The notes under the pieces: model-generated
Database searches by the model: none
Told to the model about the DNA's origin: nothing
The model's input: the letters and a program-made list of their open reading frames with translations, nothing else
Assembly (NCBI GenBank): GCA_000149225.2
Contig: CM000692.1
Coordinates: forward strand, 930,001-994,000
Length of the DNA: 64,000 nucleotides
DNA from: Lachancea kluyveri NRRL Y-12651
Lineage: Eukaryota; Ascomycota; Saccharomycetes; Saccharomycetales; Saccharomycetaceae
Direction of reading: 5' to 3'
In this document: piece after piece, positions 38,824 to 49,023 of the stretch
Layout: every line of letters begins with the position of its first letter
Position numbering within the stretch: position 1 is the stretch's first letter
Position numbers and translations under genes: made by a program

Positions 38824-39368
38824 ATTTTTTTGGCTGAGGGTCTATGAAATAACTTAAACATCGCCAGCCAACTCTTCAAGTTTGAAATTGAATTCATTGC
38901 AGAACTGTCTGTTTGACTTGGAAATCGGAGTTGAGGTTCCCGCAGTAAATTCTTTTAACGTTACTATTTTTGTGGGGGAAGGGGTTTCTATGACACATTT
39001 AACAGAGGGGCTATCTAGCAAGGCTCAAAGCCTACTCTTACCTCCACAAAATTATGTGCAAAGAGATGATCATTCACTTGAGTGAATTCAGAAGGCTCTT
39101 GATTGAAATGGCTGTTGTGTTTAGGTCCTAAACAATCGATATTTGTTCACTCAAATGCACGCTATTATCGAATATTACGTGATTAATGATATGACACTCC
39201 TTTTTTCTCCCAACAGGAGAAAACTATCATCTAGAGAATTGCATTAAAGAATTGAGTGATTGAATCCACTGATACCTGAGTATAGTTGCGCACGCCCCAA
39301 TTGATCCAATTACTCCATCCGTCCTAATAACTTATCACCGTCAATAACATCACTATAGAGCGCATACA
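38824..39368 (+). other. Intergenic region up to the UBP gene
   Basis: 545 bases. A frame of 67 codons at 38882-39085 lacks an ATG at its start and matches nothing known to me. The last 150 bases would be the UBP9/13 promoter. Confidence 0.5.
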
Positions 39369-41633
39369 ATGGCATTCAAAAAGTGGCTTTCCGGTGGTGA
39401 TAGGTCAAAGAAGAAGAAACTACATAATGGTTCAGCAACTGCCAGTGTTAGTTCACAACCATCTACGACCATGGGTAAAGACTCTCATCTAGCCAATTTA
39501 AAAGTCAACCACATACCATCCAAACGTTTATCAGATCCCAGCAGTACAGCGTCTAAAACAACTGTGCCCGAATCTGAATCGAGCACATTCAAAAATCCTT
39601 TTCTAGATGACAGTACCGAGCCGCGTTTAACTTCACATCAAGATCCAATTCAAACAAGTGTCTTTTATGATTCTAATAGTAATAATCATAAACAAGTCGA
39701 GAACTTTACAGAGAGCCCTAATGAATCGGTTGATCACTGTTTCCCCGTTCTATCAACTCATACAACAGATTTGTTGCCATACGGTGACGGTTCAAATAAG
39801 GTGTTTGGCTACGAAAATTTTGGCAACACTTGTTACTGTAACTCGGTTTTACAGTGCTTATACAATTTAACTGAGTTCAGATTAAATGTTTTGCAGTACC
39901 CTGCACGACCAGCTAGTGTACAAAGAAGACGCAGGTCCGAAATGCCTGGCCTTAAACCAAGAATTTTTAATGAGACAAGTTTCTGTCCAATAAACACCTC
40001 AGCCGCCACTACTAACGGTAATATATCTAAGAGTGAGTCTACAACGGCTATCAGCTCCAGTGCACCCAAAGAGGTCTCTAGGAAAAATTCATTAATGTTT
40101 TTCAAGGACAAAGAACAAACCAAGTCGACGTCATCAACCTCTTCATTGCCTAGTGGTACCTCGCTGCAAACGCAACATTTACATGCACATACTGATAATA
40201 ATCATCATCACCGACAACAGGAAGCTCTCTTACCCGTACATACCACTGTTATGGCTGCTGATGCAATTACAGAAAAGTTGCATGAAGGTTACACGAGAAT
40301 TATAGTAGGTAGGACACAAGGCAACCTACTGTCTGCAATAAACATAACCAATAATGGAAATGTAGAAAATCGACAAGCCTCACTCTCTTCAAGCTCACCA
40401 CACACTTCTCCAACGCCTTCTCCTTCCAATACCCCCTCCGGTCTGAATACACCACCCAGTGGTCCATCCAGCGAACAAAGAAAGAAGGCCGCCTTAATTA
40501 AAGGACCCGTTTTAAACATCGATCATTCTTTGACGGATTACCTTCCATCGTCTATCAAACCAAATCTTTACACAAGTTTGAGGGATATTTTTGAAAGCAT
40601 CACAGAAAACAGATTTTTAATCGGTGTGGTCTCACCAACAAGTTTTGTTGAAATCTTAAAGAGGGAAAACGTCCTATTTAGCACTATGATGCATCAAGAT
40701 GCCCACGAATTTTTAAATTTTCTTTTGAATGAGCTGAGTGACTCTCTGCAGCGCCAAATCTCAGACGACTCTATCATTACTCCGAATGATAATTTCATAG
40801 ATAGGCTCTTTAAGGGAACGATGACCAACCAGACAAAATGTTTAACCTGCGATAATATAACGTCCAGAGATGAACCTTTCCTAGATTTCCCGATAGAAGT
40901 CAATGGTAACTGCGAGACGGATATTCAGGAAATGTTGTCTGACTTTCATCAAAAAGAAATGTTGAATGGCTCAAACAAGTTTTACTGCGATAAGTGCTGT
41001 GGTTTACAAGAGGCCGAAAGAATTGTAGGTTTGAAACAATTACCCCACATTTTGGCTTTACATTTAAAGCGATTTAAATATTCAGAGACCCAAAACTGCA
41101 ACATCAAGCTATTCAATAAGATTCGTTATCCGTTATACCTAAAAGTTTGCTCAACCTTTGATTCTTCAATCTGTAAGCGGTATGAATTGACCGGGATCGT
41201 AGTTCACATGGGTGGCGGCCCTCATCATGGTCACTACGTTTCCCTTTGTAAGAATGAAAAATTTGGTTGGTTGCTGTTTGACGACGAAACTGTCGAGTCA
41301 GTTGATGAGTCTTCTGTTATGAAGTTTTGCGGGGATTTACATGACCTTACAACAGCTTATGTCTTGTTCTATAAGGAGATCAATGGCAGTGATAATGATG
41401 TTAATGAGCATAGTGAAGAAGCTAAGGCCAAAAGAAGAATGTACGAAGAAAATATTGACCAGTTGATTAAATGTGATGATTGGATCAGAAGAAAGAATTC
41501 GTCCGCCATCAGCGACCAAAGTGCCATTTTAGAGGAGGTCCCTGAGGAGGTTCCTGAATCTAAAAAATTATCCTCCAAGGTAGGAAGGAGGAAATCAAGA
41601 CTATTCAGTTTTAAAAGGGGGTCGAAGGATTAG
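39369..41633 (+). CDS. UBP9: Ubiquitin-specific protease Ubp9/Ubp13
   Basis: 754 residues, equal to S. cerevisiae Ubp9. The catalytic Cys is C155 in the Cys box GYENFGNTCYCNSVLQCLYN, and the His box GGGPHHGHYVSL lies near residue 620. A Ser/Thr/Pro-rich insertion (about 180-360) interrupts the catalytic domain, and a zinc-ribbon pair appears as TKCLTCDN and KFYCDKCCG. Ubp9 and Ubp13 remove ubiquitin from targets and have been linked to mitochondrial function through the partner Duf1. One gene stands for the UBP9/UBP13 pair. A T18 run follows the stop by seven bases. Confidence 0.94.
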   Translation: MAFKKWLSGGDRSKKKKLHNGSATASVSSQPSTTMGKDSHLANLKVNHIPSKRLSDPSSTASKTTVPESESSTFKNPFLDDSTEPRLTSHQDPIQTSVFYDSNSNNHKQVENFTESPNESVDHCFPVLSTHTTDLLPYGDGSNKVFGYENFGNTCYCNSVLQCLYNLTEFRLNVLQYPARPASVQRRRRSEMPGLKPRIFNETSFCPINTSAATTNGNISKSESTTAISSSAPKEVSRKNSLMFFKDKEQTKSTSSTSSLPSGTSLQTQHLHAHTDNNHHHRQQEALLPVHTTVMAADAITEKLHEGYTRIIVGRTQGNLLSAINITNNGNVENRQASLSSSSPHTSPTPSPSNTPSGLNTPPSGPSSEQRKKAALIKGPVLNIDHSLTDYLPSSIKPNLYTSLRDIFESITENRFLIGVVSPTSFVEILKRENVLFSTMMHQDAHEFLNFLLNELSDSLQRQISDDSIITPNDNFIDRLFKGTMTNQTKCLTCDNITSRDEPFLDFPIEVNGNCETDIQEMLSDFHQKEMLNGSNKFYCDKCCGLQEAERIVGLKQLPHILALHLKRFKYSETQNCNIKLFNKIRYPLYLKVCSTFDSSICKRYELTGIVVHMGGGPHHGHYVSLCKNEKFGWLLFDDETVESVDESSVMKFCGDLHDLTTAYVLFYKEINGSDNDVNEHSEEAKAKRRMYEENIDQLIKCDDWIRRKNSSAISDQSAILEEVPEEVPESKKLSSKVGRRKSRLFSFKRGSKD

Positions 41634-41801
41634 AGAAAGGTTTTTTTTTTTTTTTTTTATAAAAAAACAAGAGATAATAGAAAAGGAAAAGGAGTTTTGC
41701 ATGTTAACAAAACGGAGAAAAGTACGTATATACCTTTGATCTTTAAATTATAGTTTTACAGTTCGTTCAAGAAATAAAGAAAGCATATGCAAGGAAAACG
41801 T

Positions 41802-42758
41802 TCACACTGGAGCATGGGTGAATAGATAGGAAACACTTTCACCATTATGCAACCTTCTAATAGCTTCCGCTAGGGTAGGGCTTATGTCAATTTGGTCAAG
41901 GATACGTAGGTTCAGGTCGACAGGGACAGTGTTTGTACAAACTATCCTGGATAATCTGCTGTTCTTTAACTTTTCTCTGGCAGAGCCGGAAAAAATGCCA
42001 TGTGTTATAATAGCAATTACCTCCTTAGCACCATTTTCCAATAGCGTATCACAAGCCTTGACTAAAGTGCCACACGTGTCTGCCATATCATCAACTAGTA
42101 AACATGATTTACCCTTCACATCACCAACCAAAACCATCCGAGAAACTTCGTTAGCTTTTTGTCTCTCCTTATGAATCAAGGCAAAGTTCAAATCTAACTT
42201 GTCGGCAATAGACGCGACTCTCTTAGCACCTCCTGCATCGGGTGATACCAAAATGGCGTTGTCAAAGTCCGTTTTCGTTCTGATGTAGTTCAACACACTT
42301 GGTTCTGCATACAGATTGTCTACGGGAATGTGAAAAAACCCTTGAATTTGTGAGGCATGTAGGTCCATAGTGATTACGTGATCACAACCGGCAGTCTGCA
42401 ATAAATTAGCTATCAACTTGGCAGTAATAGGGGCACGACTTTTATCTTTCTTGTCTTGTCTAGCGTATGGGAAGTTTGGGATAACTGCAGTGACCTTCCT
42501 GACAGATGCAGTTCTGCAGGCGTGAATCATGATTAACAGCTCCATTAGGAAATCATTGATTTCTTGTTCACCGGTACCTGTTTGAATAATATAAACATCT
42601 TCATCACGAATGCTCTCGCCGATAGTCACAGATGTCTCCTTATTAGAATACTGATAAACACCGACTTTAGATAGCGGAACACCCAATCTTTTAGAAATGC
42701 TTTCAGCCAACTCTGGATGAGAGTTACCAGCTAGTAGTTTGATACTATTGGAGGACAT
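41802..42758 (-). CDS. PRS4: Ribose-phosphate pyrophosphokinase (Prs2/Prs4)
   Basis: 318 residues, the short Prs2/3/4 type without the insertion seen in Prs1 and Prs5. It makes PRPP from ribose-5-phosphate and ATP for purine, pyrimidine, histidine and tryptophan synthesis. Visible motifs are the N-terminal [20 protein letters not shown], the ATP loop region [20 protein letters not shown], the [10 protein letters not shown] stretch and the PRPP-binding loop [16 protein letters not shown]. One gene for the PRS2/PRS4 pair, with the same converging arrangement with UBP9/13 as in both S. cerevisiae regions. Confidence 0.95.
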   Translation of the reverse strand: MSSNSIKLLAGNSHPELAESISKRLGVPLSKVGVYQYSNKETSVTIGESIRDEDVYIIQTGTGEQEINDFLMELLIMIHACRTASVRKVTAVIPNFPYARQDKKDKSRAPITAKLIANLLQTAGCDHVITMDLHASQIQGFFHIPVDNLYAEPSVLNYIRTKTDFDNAILVSPDAGGAKRVASIADKLDLNFALIHKERQKANEVSRMVLVGDVKGKSCLLVDDMADTCGTLVKACDTLLENGAKEVIAIITHGIFSGSAREKLKNSRLSRIVCTNTVPVDLNLRILDQIDISPTLAEAIRRLHNGESVSYLFTHAPV

Positions 42759-44484
42759 TCAACACGAGGTTTTTAAGTTGGCTTTTTGGGTTACCAGCTT
42801 GTTTGGGAATGCGGTCAGCCGATCATAAGACTCATGATAACACAGGATAAAATTTTCAATGTCGTTAATAACGTCCGTATACATACTTATGATCACGTGA
42901 AGAGAGTGTACATCGAGCACTGTCTTTATATTAATGGTCTATGACTTTCATAAAGCCATAGAATTTGATAATCGACTTACATGTAGCTCAATCATTATTG
43001 TAGAGCTTATTTGATTTCTCTCGGTCTGCTTCTTCTCTGCTTGCTGTCTACTCGGTCATCCCTACACGGCACGCGGCTCGCCTAAAGTACAAGACCAATT
43101 ATCCACTATTCTTGAACCACCCTAGAGGGAAGTAGCAAAGTGTGTTTCAGAATTTTATTTCGGTTTGTAAGAATCTTGAGAAGGCTTTCAACTTTTTACT
43201 GTTCAGGCATCAAAGAAGATGCTAGTTATGGTGGAGAGGGCGCGGACGATGGCATCTTACCAGAGCACGAGATAAGATTGGAAACGCAACTTTCATCTCG
43301 GTAGATGGCCGAATCAATAGCAAGAGGAATGTAAAATGCCCAAGAATATAACATACGAGAGAATGATAAATTTACTTGTGTTTTCATCACGCAAAACTGT
43401 ACGTATATATTCGAGTACACGAAGCCTAAACAATTCCTGCATCCAATATACGACAATCCGTACGTTATTTTGAACTAAACAATCAAACCAGAAAATTCCA
43501 AATAAAGCTTAATCCACCAATGCCTTCCATAAGAGAAAAGGAGTGTTTTTGTTCTTCCATATTCCTTACATCGTTGTCTACCAATTTTTACCAGATATCG
43601 ATATTCAAAGCCTGGCCTACCAGCAAAAACCTTTTTGTAGCAGCTTGCCTTGATCTATGAAAAATATTGAAGTGTGTTAAAAAATCCTACACATTAGACT
43701 TAGTGAACAGCTCGTAAATTCTCGATTTATTTAAAAATATTGCAAAAAGAAATATTAACAGCATCTCTGCATCAAGTTTCGTTTTCGAATTCTTCATAAT
43801 CCAATCCGTAATAACGTAGCCAGGAAATGAATTATTTTTTTCTTTTTTTGAAAGTGTACGTATGCGGCATTGAATTTTGTTGTTTGTCACAAAACGTACC
43901 AAATCGATGACAGGTTACCTGGCATTTGCCAGCATAGCTTATCCCTGAAAAAAATGTGAGTTGTTACGCCCAAAGCGTCCAATAAAATTAACATTTTAAG
44001 CAAGGGAATAAACTTGTTACCAAAATCTACGTATGATTACACCTTAACCCAATTTCTCGGATCCTTCCATCGGCGTCTCACCAATGCTCTCGAGTGGGTA
44101 CCATTACGAACTAGACCTATAGATGTGTCGCCCCGAACTTTCGTTGATAAAAGGAGCCAAGAAAGGAAGAATTCCAAGAATTTCAAGGATTCTGATGTGA
44201 AAGTAGTTTCGTCCAGCCCAAATCTAATAAACTGACGCCTATACTATCAGCAACGCCTCAAGAACCAACGTGATTCACTTGGTCTGAGATCGTACGCATA
44301 CTGAAAATGCGATTTTTCCAGAAAAAAAAAAAAAAAGTATACCGCGTATGATGTGATATGAGATATAATTCAACAGAATGGTTAGGGAGCGCACGGTTAA
44401 ATAATATTCTATTTACCAGTTTGGATATATCACGCCAAAAAGATTACCCAGAAGAGACAACCAGAGTTGTTAGATTGTATCGAA
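42759..44484. other. Long divergent intergenic region PRS/UBC6
   Basis: 1726 bases without a supported gene. CACGTG occurs near 42893 (TCACGTGA). A frame from 43960 to 44235 is open but has no ATG, with a stop directly before it and no acceptor site that would join it to an upstream exon. Other frames are short. I see no tRNA-type box B. Confidence 0.5.
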
Positions 44485-45240
44485 ATGGCCACCAGACAAG
44501 CTCATAAGAGATTAACCAAAGAGTATAAGGCTATCATAGAGAACCCGCCTCAGTTTATAAACGCACAACCAAACGAGGATAACATCTTAGAATGGCACTA
44601 CATTATAACCGGCCCACCTGATACACCATATACCGATGGGCAATACCACGGAACACTAGTTTTTCCAGCAGACTATCCATTCAAACCACCAGCCATCAGA
44701 ATGATCACGCCTAATGGTAGATTTAAAGAGAATACTAGGCTCTGTATGACAATGAGTGATTACCATCCAGACACTTGGAATCCTGCTTGGAGTGTTGCTA
44801 CAATTCTCATGGGCTTATTAAGTTTTATGACTGGGGATGAGGTTACCACGGGGTCCATTACCACATCAGACGCGTATAAAAAAAAGATGGCAAAGAAATC
44901 AAAAGAGTACAATGCTCTTTTCAATGCCAGGTTTAAAGCTGTTTTTCCTGACCTCGCCAAACAGAACTTAAAGGACATCGAAGAGGCAAAACAGAAACAA
45001 AAGCAAGAGGACGCTGATGAAGAGAAAAAAAAGAACTTTTTGGAGGAAGCAGCAAAGGAGGAAGTCGTTCACCTGGCCGATATCAAGGATCCAGAAGATA
45101 GAATCAGAGCAGAACAGGAATTAGAGAGGTCGGCAAAATTGAGAAATAATAAGAAGGATCGCTCTTCAGAGTCGAACTCGTCATGGTTTTATGTTCTCTT
45201 AGCAATCACCGTCTTCTTTATTGGATTGTTTATGAAATAG
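44485..45240 (+). CDS. UBC6: ER ubiquitin-conjugating enzyme Ubc6
   Basis: 251 residues from the ATG at 44485; the frame before it has no ATG. The UBC fold fills residues 1-170, with the catalytic Cys at C87 (NTRLCMTMSDYHPDTWNP), the same position as in S. cerevisiae. A charged linker follows, and the C-terminal segment SSWFYVLLAITVFFIGLFMK is a tail anchor for the ER membrane. Ubc6 works with the Doa10 ligase in ER-associated degradation, degrades itself, and primes Ser/Thr sites with ubiquitin. It converges with the AST gene, as on chromosome V. Confidence 0.96.
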   Translation: MATRQAHKRLTKEYKAIIENPPQFINAQPNEDNILEWHYIITGPPDTPYTDGQYHGTLVFPADYPFKPPAIRMITPNGRFKENTRLCMTMSDYHPDTWNPAWSVATILMGLLSFMTGDEVTTGSITTSDAYKKKMAKKSKEYNALFNARFKAVFPDLAKQNLKDIEEAKQKQKQEDADEEKKKNFLEEAAKEEVVHLADIKDPEDRIRAEQELERSAKLRNNKKDRSSESNSSWFYVLLAITVFFIGLFMK

Positions 45241-45351
45241 CCTTTAAGCTTTACTCTAATGTATAAACCACGAGCAGATTAGATATATAGAACCATACAG
45301 AACAGCAACAACAGAAATTGGATACCTCAGGATCACAAGAAGTTTGAAATT

Positions 45352-46641
45352 CTAAAATTTTTCCACATTTAGAATGACTTTACCATGTGCATGTCCCCTT
45401 TTCAAGTATCCGAAAGCTTCTTCATGCTTTTTCCAGTTATAGACCTTGTCAACGACACATTTAACGGTTTCACTCTCAAGTAGTTCTGCACACTTACTAA
45501 CCCAGTCGTTCTTCTGGGCGGACTTTACACTAGGGTCAAAGTCAAAATGGGTGTAGTTCAAAGACCACAACATTTTGCCAAACAACTTTCTAGCGTTTGC
45601 CCTCGGCGTATCCCATGTGTTGTAATAATCCTTTGTGTAATTGGCCTTGTAATCACCAACCGTAGTCACATATGAACCTGAGCTCTTCAGCAGTGTACCT
45701 GTGTGAGCAACCAAATCATATCCACCAATAAAATCTAAGATGACAGTGAATTTGCCCTGATCGTATGGAGTTGAGATCGGTTGACCGGTTTCTGAATCGT
45801 AGTCAATCAACTCATTGTTGTTAATCATGCTCTCCAGCGGTTTGTGAATCTTACCACCACTGCATGTCGTGTAGTTTATAAACAGCATCTCATCTACTAG
45901 ATCAGGGAATTTGGACTTTAAGAAGACGCTACCGTAGCCGGAGGTGACGATAACAACCTTTTTCTGAACCCTGTAGTGATATTTCAAGAGTTGAAGCGCA
46001 AAAATCCCAACCGAGGTAGTTCCCCCGTTTATCAAAATAACACTATTTTCATTCAGATTTCCTCGCTGTTCCAGCTTATCCAAAATGTTAAATGCGGCAC
46101 CCAGGCAGTATAGAGATCCCGATGCTGACTCAAAACTCAAATTAGGAGGTTTCGGAACGATAATATCAAGAGTGGGGTCAACCAGAATAGAGCTAGCCAA
46201 TGTGCCCATACCTTTGTACAGATGGAAGTATAAACCATAAACTTCGTCTCCCTCTTTGCAGCGACCTCTTAAGTCATCACCGACCTCACTGATAACACCA
46301 CTATATTCTCTGCCAATTCCGGTTTCAAAGTTCATGTTTGAAGTGAAGCCGTTGATAATTTTTAGATCGAGTGGGTTGAGCCCAACGCTTCTAACTTGAA
46401 CGACTAGCTTGCCTTTGTCGATAGGTGTTCTGATCTTTGTCTCGTAAGAGAAGTGTGGTGTATGGTGCTTTGAGTAGAACATCAATGATTTCACGGGTAT
46501 ATGCTTGACATGCCTCAAGGGTCTACCTACTCTTCTCATAACAAACTCATCTTGAGGGATTTCCCTTGGTGCTGGCGAATCGTGCTCCACGGTTAAAGAC
46601 TTCAACTTTGGGTCCTGCTTATCCAGTATCTTTTCTGCCAT
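45352..46641 (-). CDS. AST1: Ast1/Ast2 family, quinone-oxidoreductase-like protein
   Basis: 429 residues, equal in length to S. cerevisiae Ast1. The fold is that of medium-chain dehydrogenases: the GroES-like half (VQVRSVGLNPLDLKIINGFT, GREYSGVISEVGDDLRG) and the Rossmann half with INGGTTSVGIFALQLLKYHY. Zinc ligands are not apparent, as in quinone oxidoreductases. Ast1 sits in lipid rafts and helps to deliver the proton pump Pma1 to the plasma membrane; Ast2 is its paralogue. One gene for the pair. No transmembrane segment is visible. Confidence 0.93.
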   Translation of the reverse strand: MAEKILDKQDPKLKSLTVEHDSPAPREIPQDEFVMRRVGRPLRHVKHIPVKSLMFYSKHHTPHFSYETKIRTPIDKGKLVVQVRSVGLNPLDLKIINGFTSNMNFETGIGREYSGVISEVGDDLRGRCKEGDEVYGLYFHLYKGMGTLASSILVDPTLDIIVPKPPNLSFESASGSLYCLGAAFNILDKLEQRGNLNENSVILINGGTTSVGIFALQLLKYHYRVQKKVVIVTSGYGSVFLKSKFPDLVDEMLFINYTTCSGGKIHKPLESMINNNELIDYDSETGQPISTPYDQGKFTVILDFIGGYDLVAHTGTLLKSSGSYVTTVGDYKANYTKDYYNTWDTPRANARKLFGKMLWSLNYTHFDFDPSVKSAQKNDWVSKCAELLESETVKCVVDKVYNWKKHEEAFGYLKRGHAHGKVILNVEKF

Positions 46642-47208
46642 AGTTGAAAATGTATTATTTCGCCAGTGTAAGAAATTTTGGCTATTCGAAAAGTGGTTTT
46701 ACAACCAATTGATTGGGAACTCACTAGAAGTGATTTCAGGAAATTGAGGGAGTTTCATTCCAATATCGGAAATGGCCCCCAGGGCAGTATATACGTGCAT
46801 AATGATGACAACGTGAGGCTATTGCATTTATAAATTAGGAAAAGGTTTTACTGAAGACCGGGATATTTGAATTATTCTCAACGGCTTCCATTTTCATTAA
46901 TACAAGTGTACTACATGATGCTGTTCAATAGACCTAGTGTACGTAACGTCTGCTATTGGAGACCACAAACGAGCTGGTTTTTTCGAATACAGATCATTTC
47001 GAAAAAGAGCAACTGTTTCGAGTGAATTGTGATTGAAAGTGGATGGCGTGAGGGCATGCAAAAACTTTTGAAACTTCTTACCCCAAGCACATCCCATATG
47101 CAATTTTTTATTTTTCTAAACGGCAAAAGGCAACCACATCCTAATGCCTGTATTTGTGTAATATGCGAGAACTTTCCTATACCATACGATGCAGGTTCAG
47201 GAAGAAAA
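46642..47208 (-). other. Intergenic region between AST1/2 and DPH3
   Basis: 567 bases between two minus-strand genes, so it holds the AST promoter and DPH3 terminator. Nothing else is recognised. Confidence 0.5.
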
Positions 47209-47457
47209 TCAGGCAGCGATCGCAGTGGGCTCTGGTGGCTGCATACCTGCTTCTTCATAATATTCTTGCAGATCATCTCTTTCAAAGATGATTTGAATCA
47301 TAAGGGAGCAGCTTGGACAAACGGCAATGTCTTCCCCATCAAACATATCATCAATGTAAATTTGAAACCGGTCTCCACAAGGACATGGATATGTGAAGAT
47401 TTGGGTATCCGGGTCGAAGGTCATGTCTTCAATTTCGACTTGATCATAAGTAGACAT
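47209..47457 (-). CDS. DPH3: Dph3/Kti11, CSL zinc-finger protein
   Basis: 82 residues, as in S. cerevisiae. The CSL zinc finger is complete: YPCPCGDRF and AVCPSCSLMIQI provide four Cys. Dph3 passes electrons to the radical enzyme Dph1-Dph2, which starts diphthamide formation on elongation factor 2, and also serves Elongator, which modifies wobble uridines of tRNA. The N-terminal MSTYDQVEIEDMTFD is typical. It is divergent from RPS8, with the Rap1 sites lying between them. Confidence 0.97.
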   Translation of the reverse strand: MSTYDQVEIEDMTFDPDTQIFTYPCPCGDRFQIYIDDMFDGEDIAVCPSCSLMIQIIFERDDLQEYYEEAGMQPPEPTAIAA

Positions 47458-47617
47458 TTTTAAAAATATGGTTCTCTCTCCTTACAACTATTGCGTGTGA
47501 AAGAGATGACTTGATTAATCTTTCAGTTTCCCGTTTTTTTTTTTTTTTCCGTATACCGTTTAATAGTTTCTTTTTCTAGCCACCGCTGTTTCATAACCTG
47601 AGACTTTTTAAAAAAAG

Positions 47618-47657
47618 ACCCATACATAAAGGAACAAGTAATATGACACCCACACAT
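47618..47657. promoter_or_regulatory. Two Rap1-like sites between DPH3 and RPS8
   Basis: ACCCATACAT at 47618-47627 and ACACCCACACAT at 47646-47657 match the Rap1 consensus ACACCCRYACAY closely and are in the same orientation. They lie 410-450 bases before the inferred RPS8 first-exon end (48066), the usual place for ribosomal-protein promoters. Confidence 0.65.
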
Positions 47658-47689
47658 GAAAATTTCCGAAGAGAAAGATTTTTAGCAGC

Positions 47690-47995
47690 CAAACGCAAAG
47701 CGGGTGACTGCGTCGGAATACCTAGAGTAGTGGTGGCAGTGGTGGTGGTGGGAGGATGCACACACCTTTTGCGGCAGTGTGTCCCACGCTACTGCCCGCC
47801 CGTTGGATCCTCCGCCTACGGCACTGCCGAGCTAGTATCGCTGGCAGTGTACTCTCTGCCCAGACACAGCCTACGCTGCCTAACCTACTCCATCCACATC
47901 CTACCAGCCCTCGCTTCCTGCTGCTTGCTCTCCCTGCCAGGCCTCGCTGGCTCTCGGCTCTCCCAATCCTCCTCACGCAAACACCAATTCTTTCC
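47690..47995 (+). other. GC-rich block in the RPS8 promoter with GGCAGTG repeats
   Basis: About 300 bases that are clearly richer in G and C than the surroundings and pyrimidine-rich on the plus strand in the second half. GGCAGTG occurs at 47735-47741, 47773-47779 and 47843-47849, and its complement CACTGCC at 47822-47828. Frames cross it on both strands (one of 118 codons at 47643-47999), but with no known likeness. Its role is unknown. Confidence 0.55.
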
Positions 47996-48066
47996 TTGAC
48001 AAAACTTAAGAAATCTTCGAAGTGATAATAAGTTCACTAATTTTACCAGTAACACCAGGACAAAAC

Positions 48067-48406
48067 GTATGTGAATCTATACCCCTATAATCATAGGCGA
48101 AGAGTATCGAATGATTGTTTTATGAGAGTTGTTCCCAAACGATATCGTGGTGCTTCGAAGCTTTGGAGGAAAAAGAATACATGAGCGTTATGTGATCCGG
48201 ATAAATATCCTAACACTGGAATCCACTGTACCTCTGAGGTGTGGTTTTGCTTTCAACGCTTTTTATCCATATCGCTAAAAATTTTTGCACAACATCCAGA
48301 CCACGAACAGTTTTAAAAGATTTTCCAACTTTTATTTTTCAAATTTGATAACTCCGACCTAGTAATCACAGCGATTGAATAGTCGTTACTAACATTTGCT
48401 TTACAG
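48067..48406 (+). other. Predicted 5'-UTR intron of RPS8
   Basis: GTATGT at 48067-48072, TACTAAC at 48387-48393 and TTTACAG ending at 48406, eight bases before the RPS8 ATG. The 340-base size is typical of ribosomal-protein introns in yeasts. All three signals are perfect. The RPS8 genes of S. cerevisiae have none. Confidence 0.85.
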
Positions 48407-48414
48407 TAATCAAA

Positions 48415-49023
48415 ATGGGTATTTCTCGTGATTCTCGTCACAAAAGAGCTGCTACCGGTGCTAAACGTGCTCAATTCAGAAAGAAGAGAAAGTTTGAATT
48501 AGGCCGTCAACCAGCCAACACCAAGATTGGTGGTAAGAGAATTCACACTGTTAGAACCAGAGGTGGTAACAAGAAGTTCAGAGCTTTGAGAATCGAAACC
48601 GGTAACTTCTCTTGGGCTTCTGAGGGTGTCTCCAGAAAGACCAGAATTGCTGGTGTCGTCTACCATCCATCTAACAATGAATTGGTTAGAACCAACACCT
48701 TGACCAAGGCTGCTATTGTCCAAATCGATGCTACTCCATTCAAGCAATGGTACGAAGCTCACTACGGTCAAGCCTTGGGTAAGAAGAAGAACGTTAAGGG
48801 TGCTGAAGAAGAAACTGTCGCTAAGTCTAGAAACGCTGAAAGAAAGTGGGCTGCTAGATCTGCTGACGCCAAGATCGAACACGCTGTCGAATCTCAATTT
48901 GGTGCTGGTAGATTGTACGCTTGTATCTCTTCCAGACCAGGTCAATCCGGTAGATGTGACGGTTACATCTTGGAAGGTGAAGAATTGGCCTTCTACTTGA
49001 GAAGATTGACTGCTAAGAAATAA
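48415..49023 (+). CDS. RPS8: Ribosomal protein eS8
   Basis: 202 residues (S. cerevisiae 200). The family N-terminus [20 protein letters not shown] and [20 protein letters not shown] are conserved; a basic N-terminus and the C-terminal [20 protein letters not shown] are typical of eS8 in the 40S subunit. Codon use is extremely biased, the strongest in the window together with MET6 and SSA. The mRNA leader is predicted to be spliced, and Rap1 sites lie upstream. One gene for the RPS8A/RPS8B pair, flanked by DPH3 and an snR56-like RNA as on chromosome II. Confidence 0.98.
   Translation: MGISRDSRHKRAATGAKRAQFRKKRKFELGRQPANTKIGGKRIHTVRTRGGNKKFRALRIETGNFSWASEGVSRKTRIAGVVYHPSNNELVRTNTLTKAAIVQIDATPFKQWYEAHYGQALGKKKNVKGAEEETVAKSRNAERKWAARSADAKIEHAVESQFGAGRLYACISSRPGQSGRCDGYILEGEELAFYLRRLTAKK

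Noticed and set aside
38882-39085. 67-codon frame near the tRNA fossil
   Set aside because: It begins without ATG, lies in decayed intergenic DNA and resembles no family.
43960-44235. Open frame between PRS2/4 and UBC6
   Set aside because: It has no ATG, a stop lies directly upstream, and no YAG acceptor is placed to join an upstream exon. It matches no known protein.
47655-47685. TTTCCGAA core resembling the centromere element CDEIII
   Set aside because: No AT-rich 80-base CDEII-like tract or CDEI lies next to it; it is a chance match.
47643-47999. 118-codon frame in the RPS8 promoter
   Set aside because: Long frames arise easily in GC-rich DNA; similar frames lie on the other strand and the composition is not protein-like.
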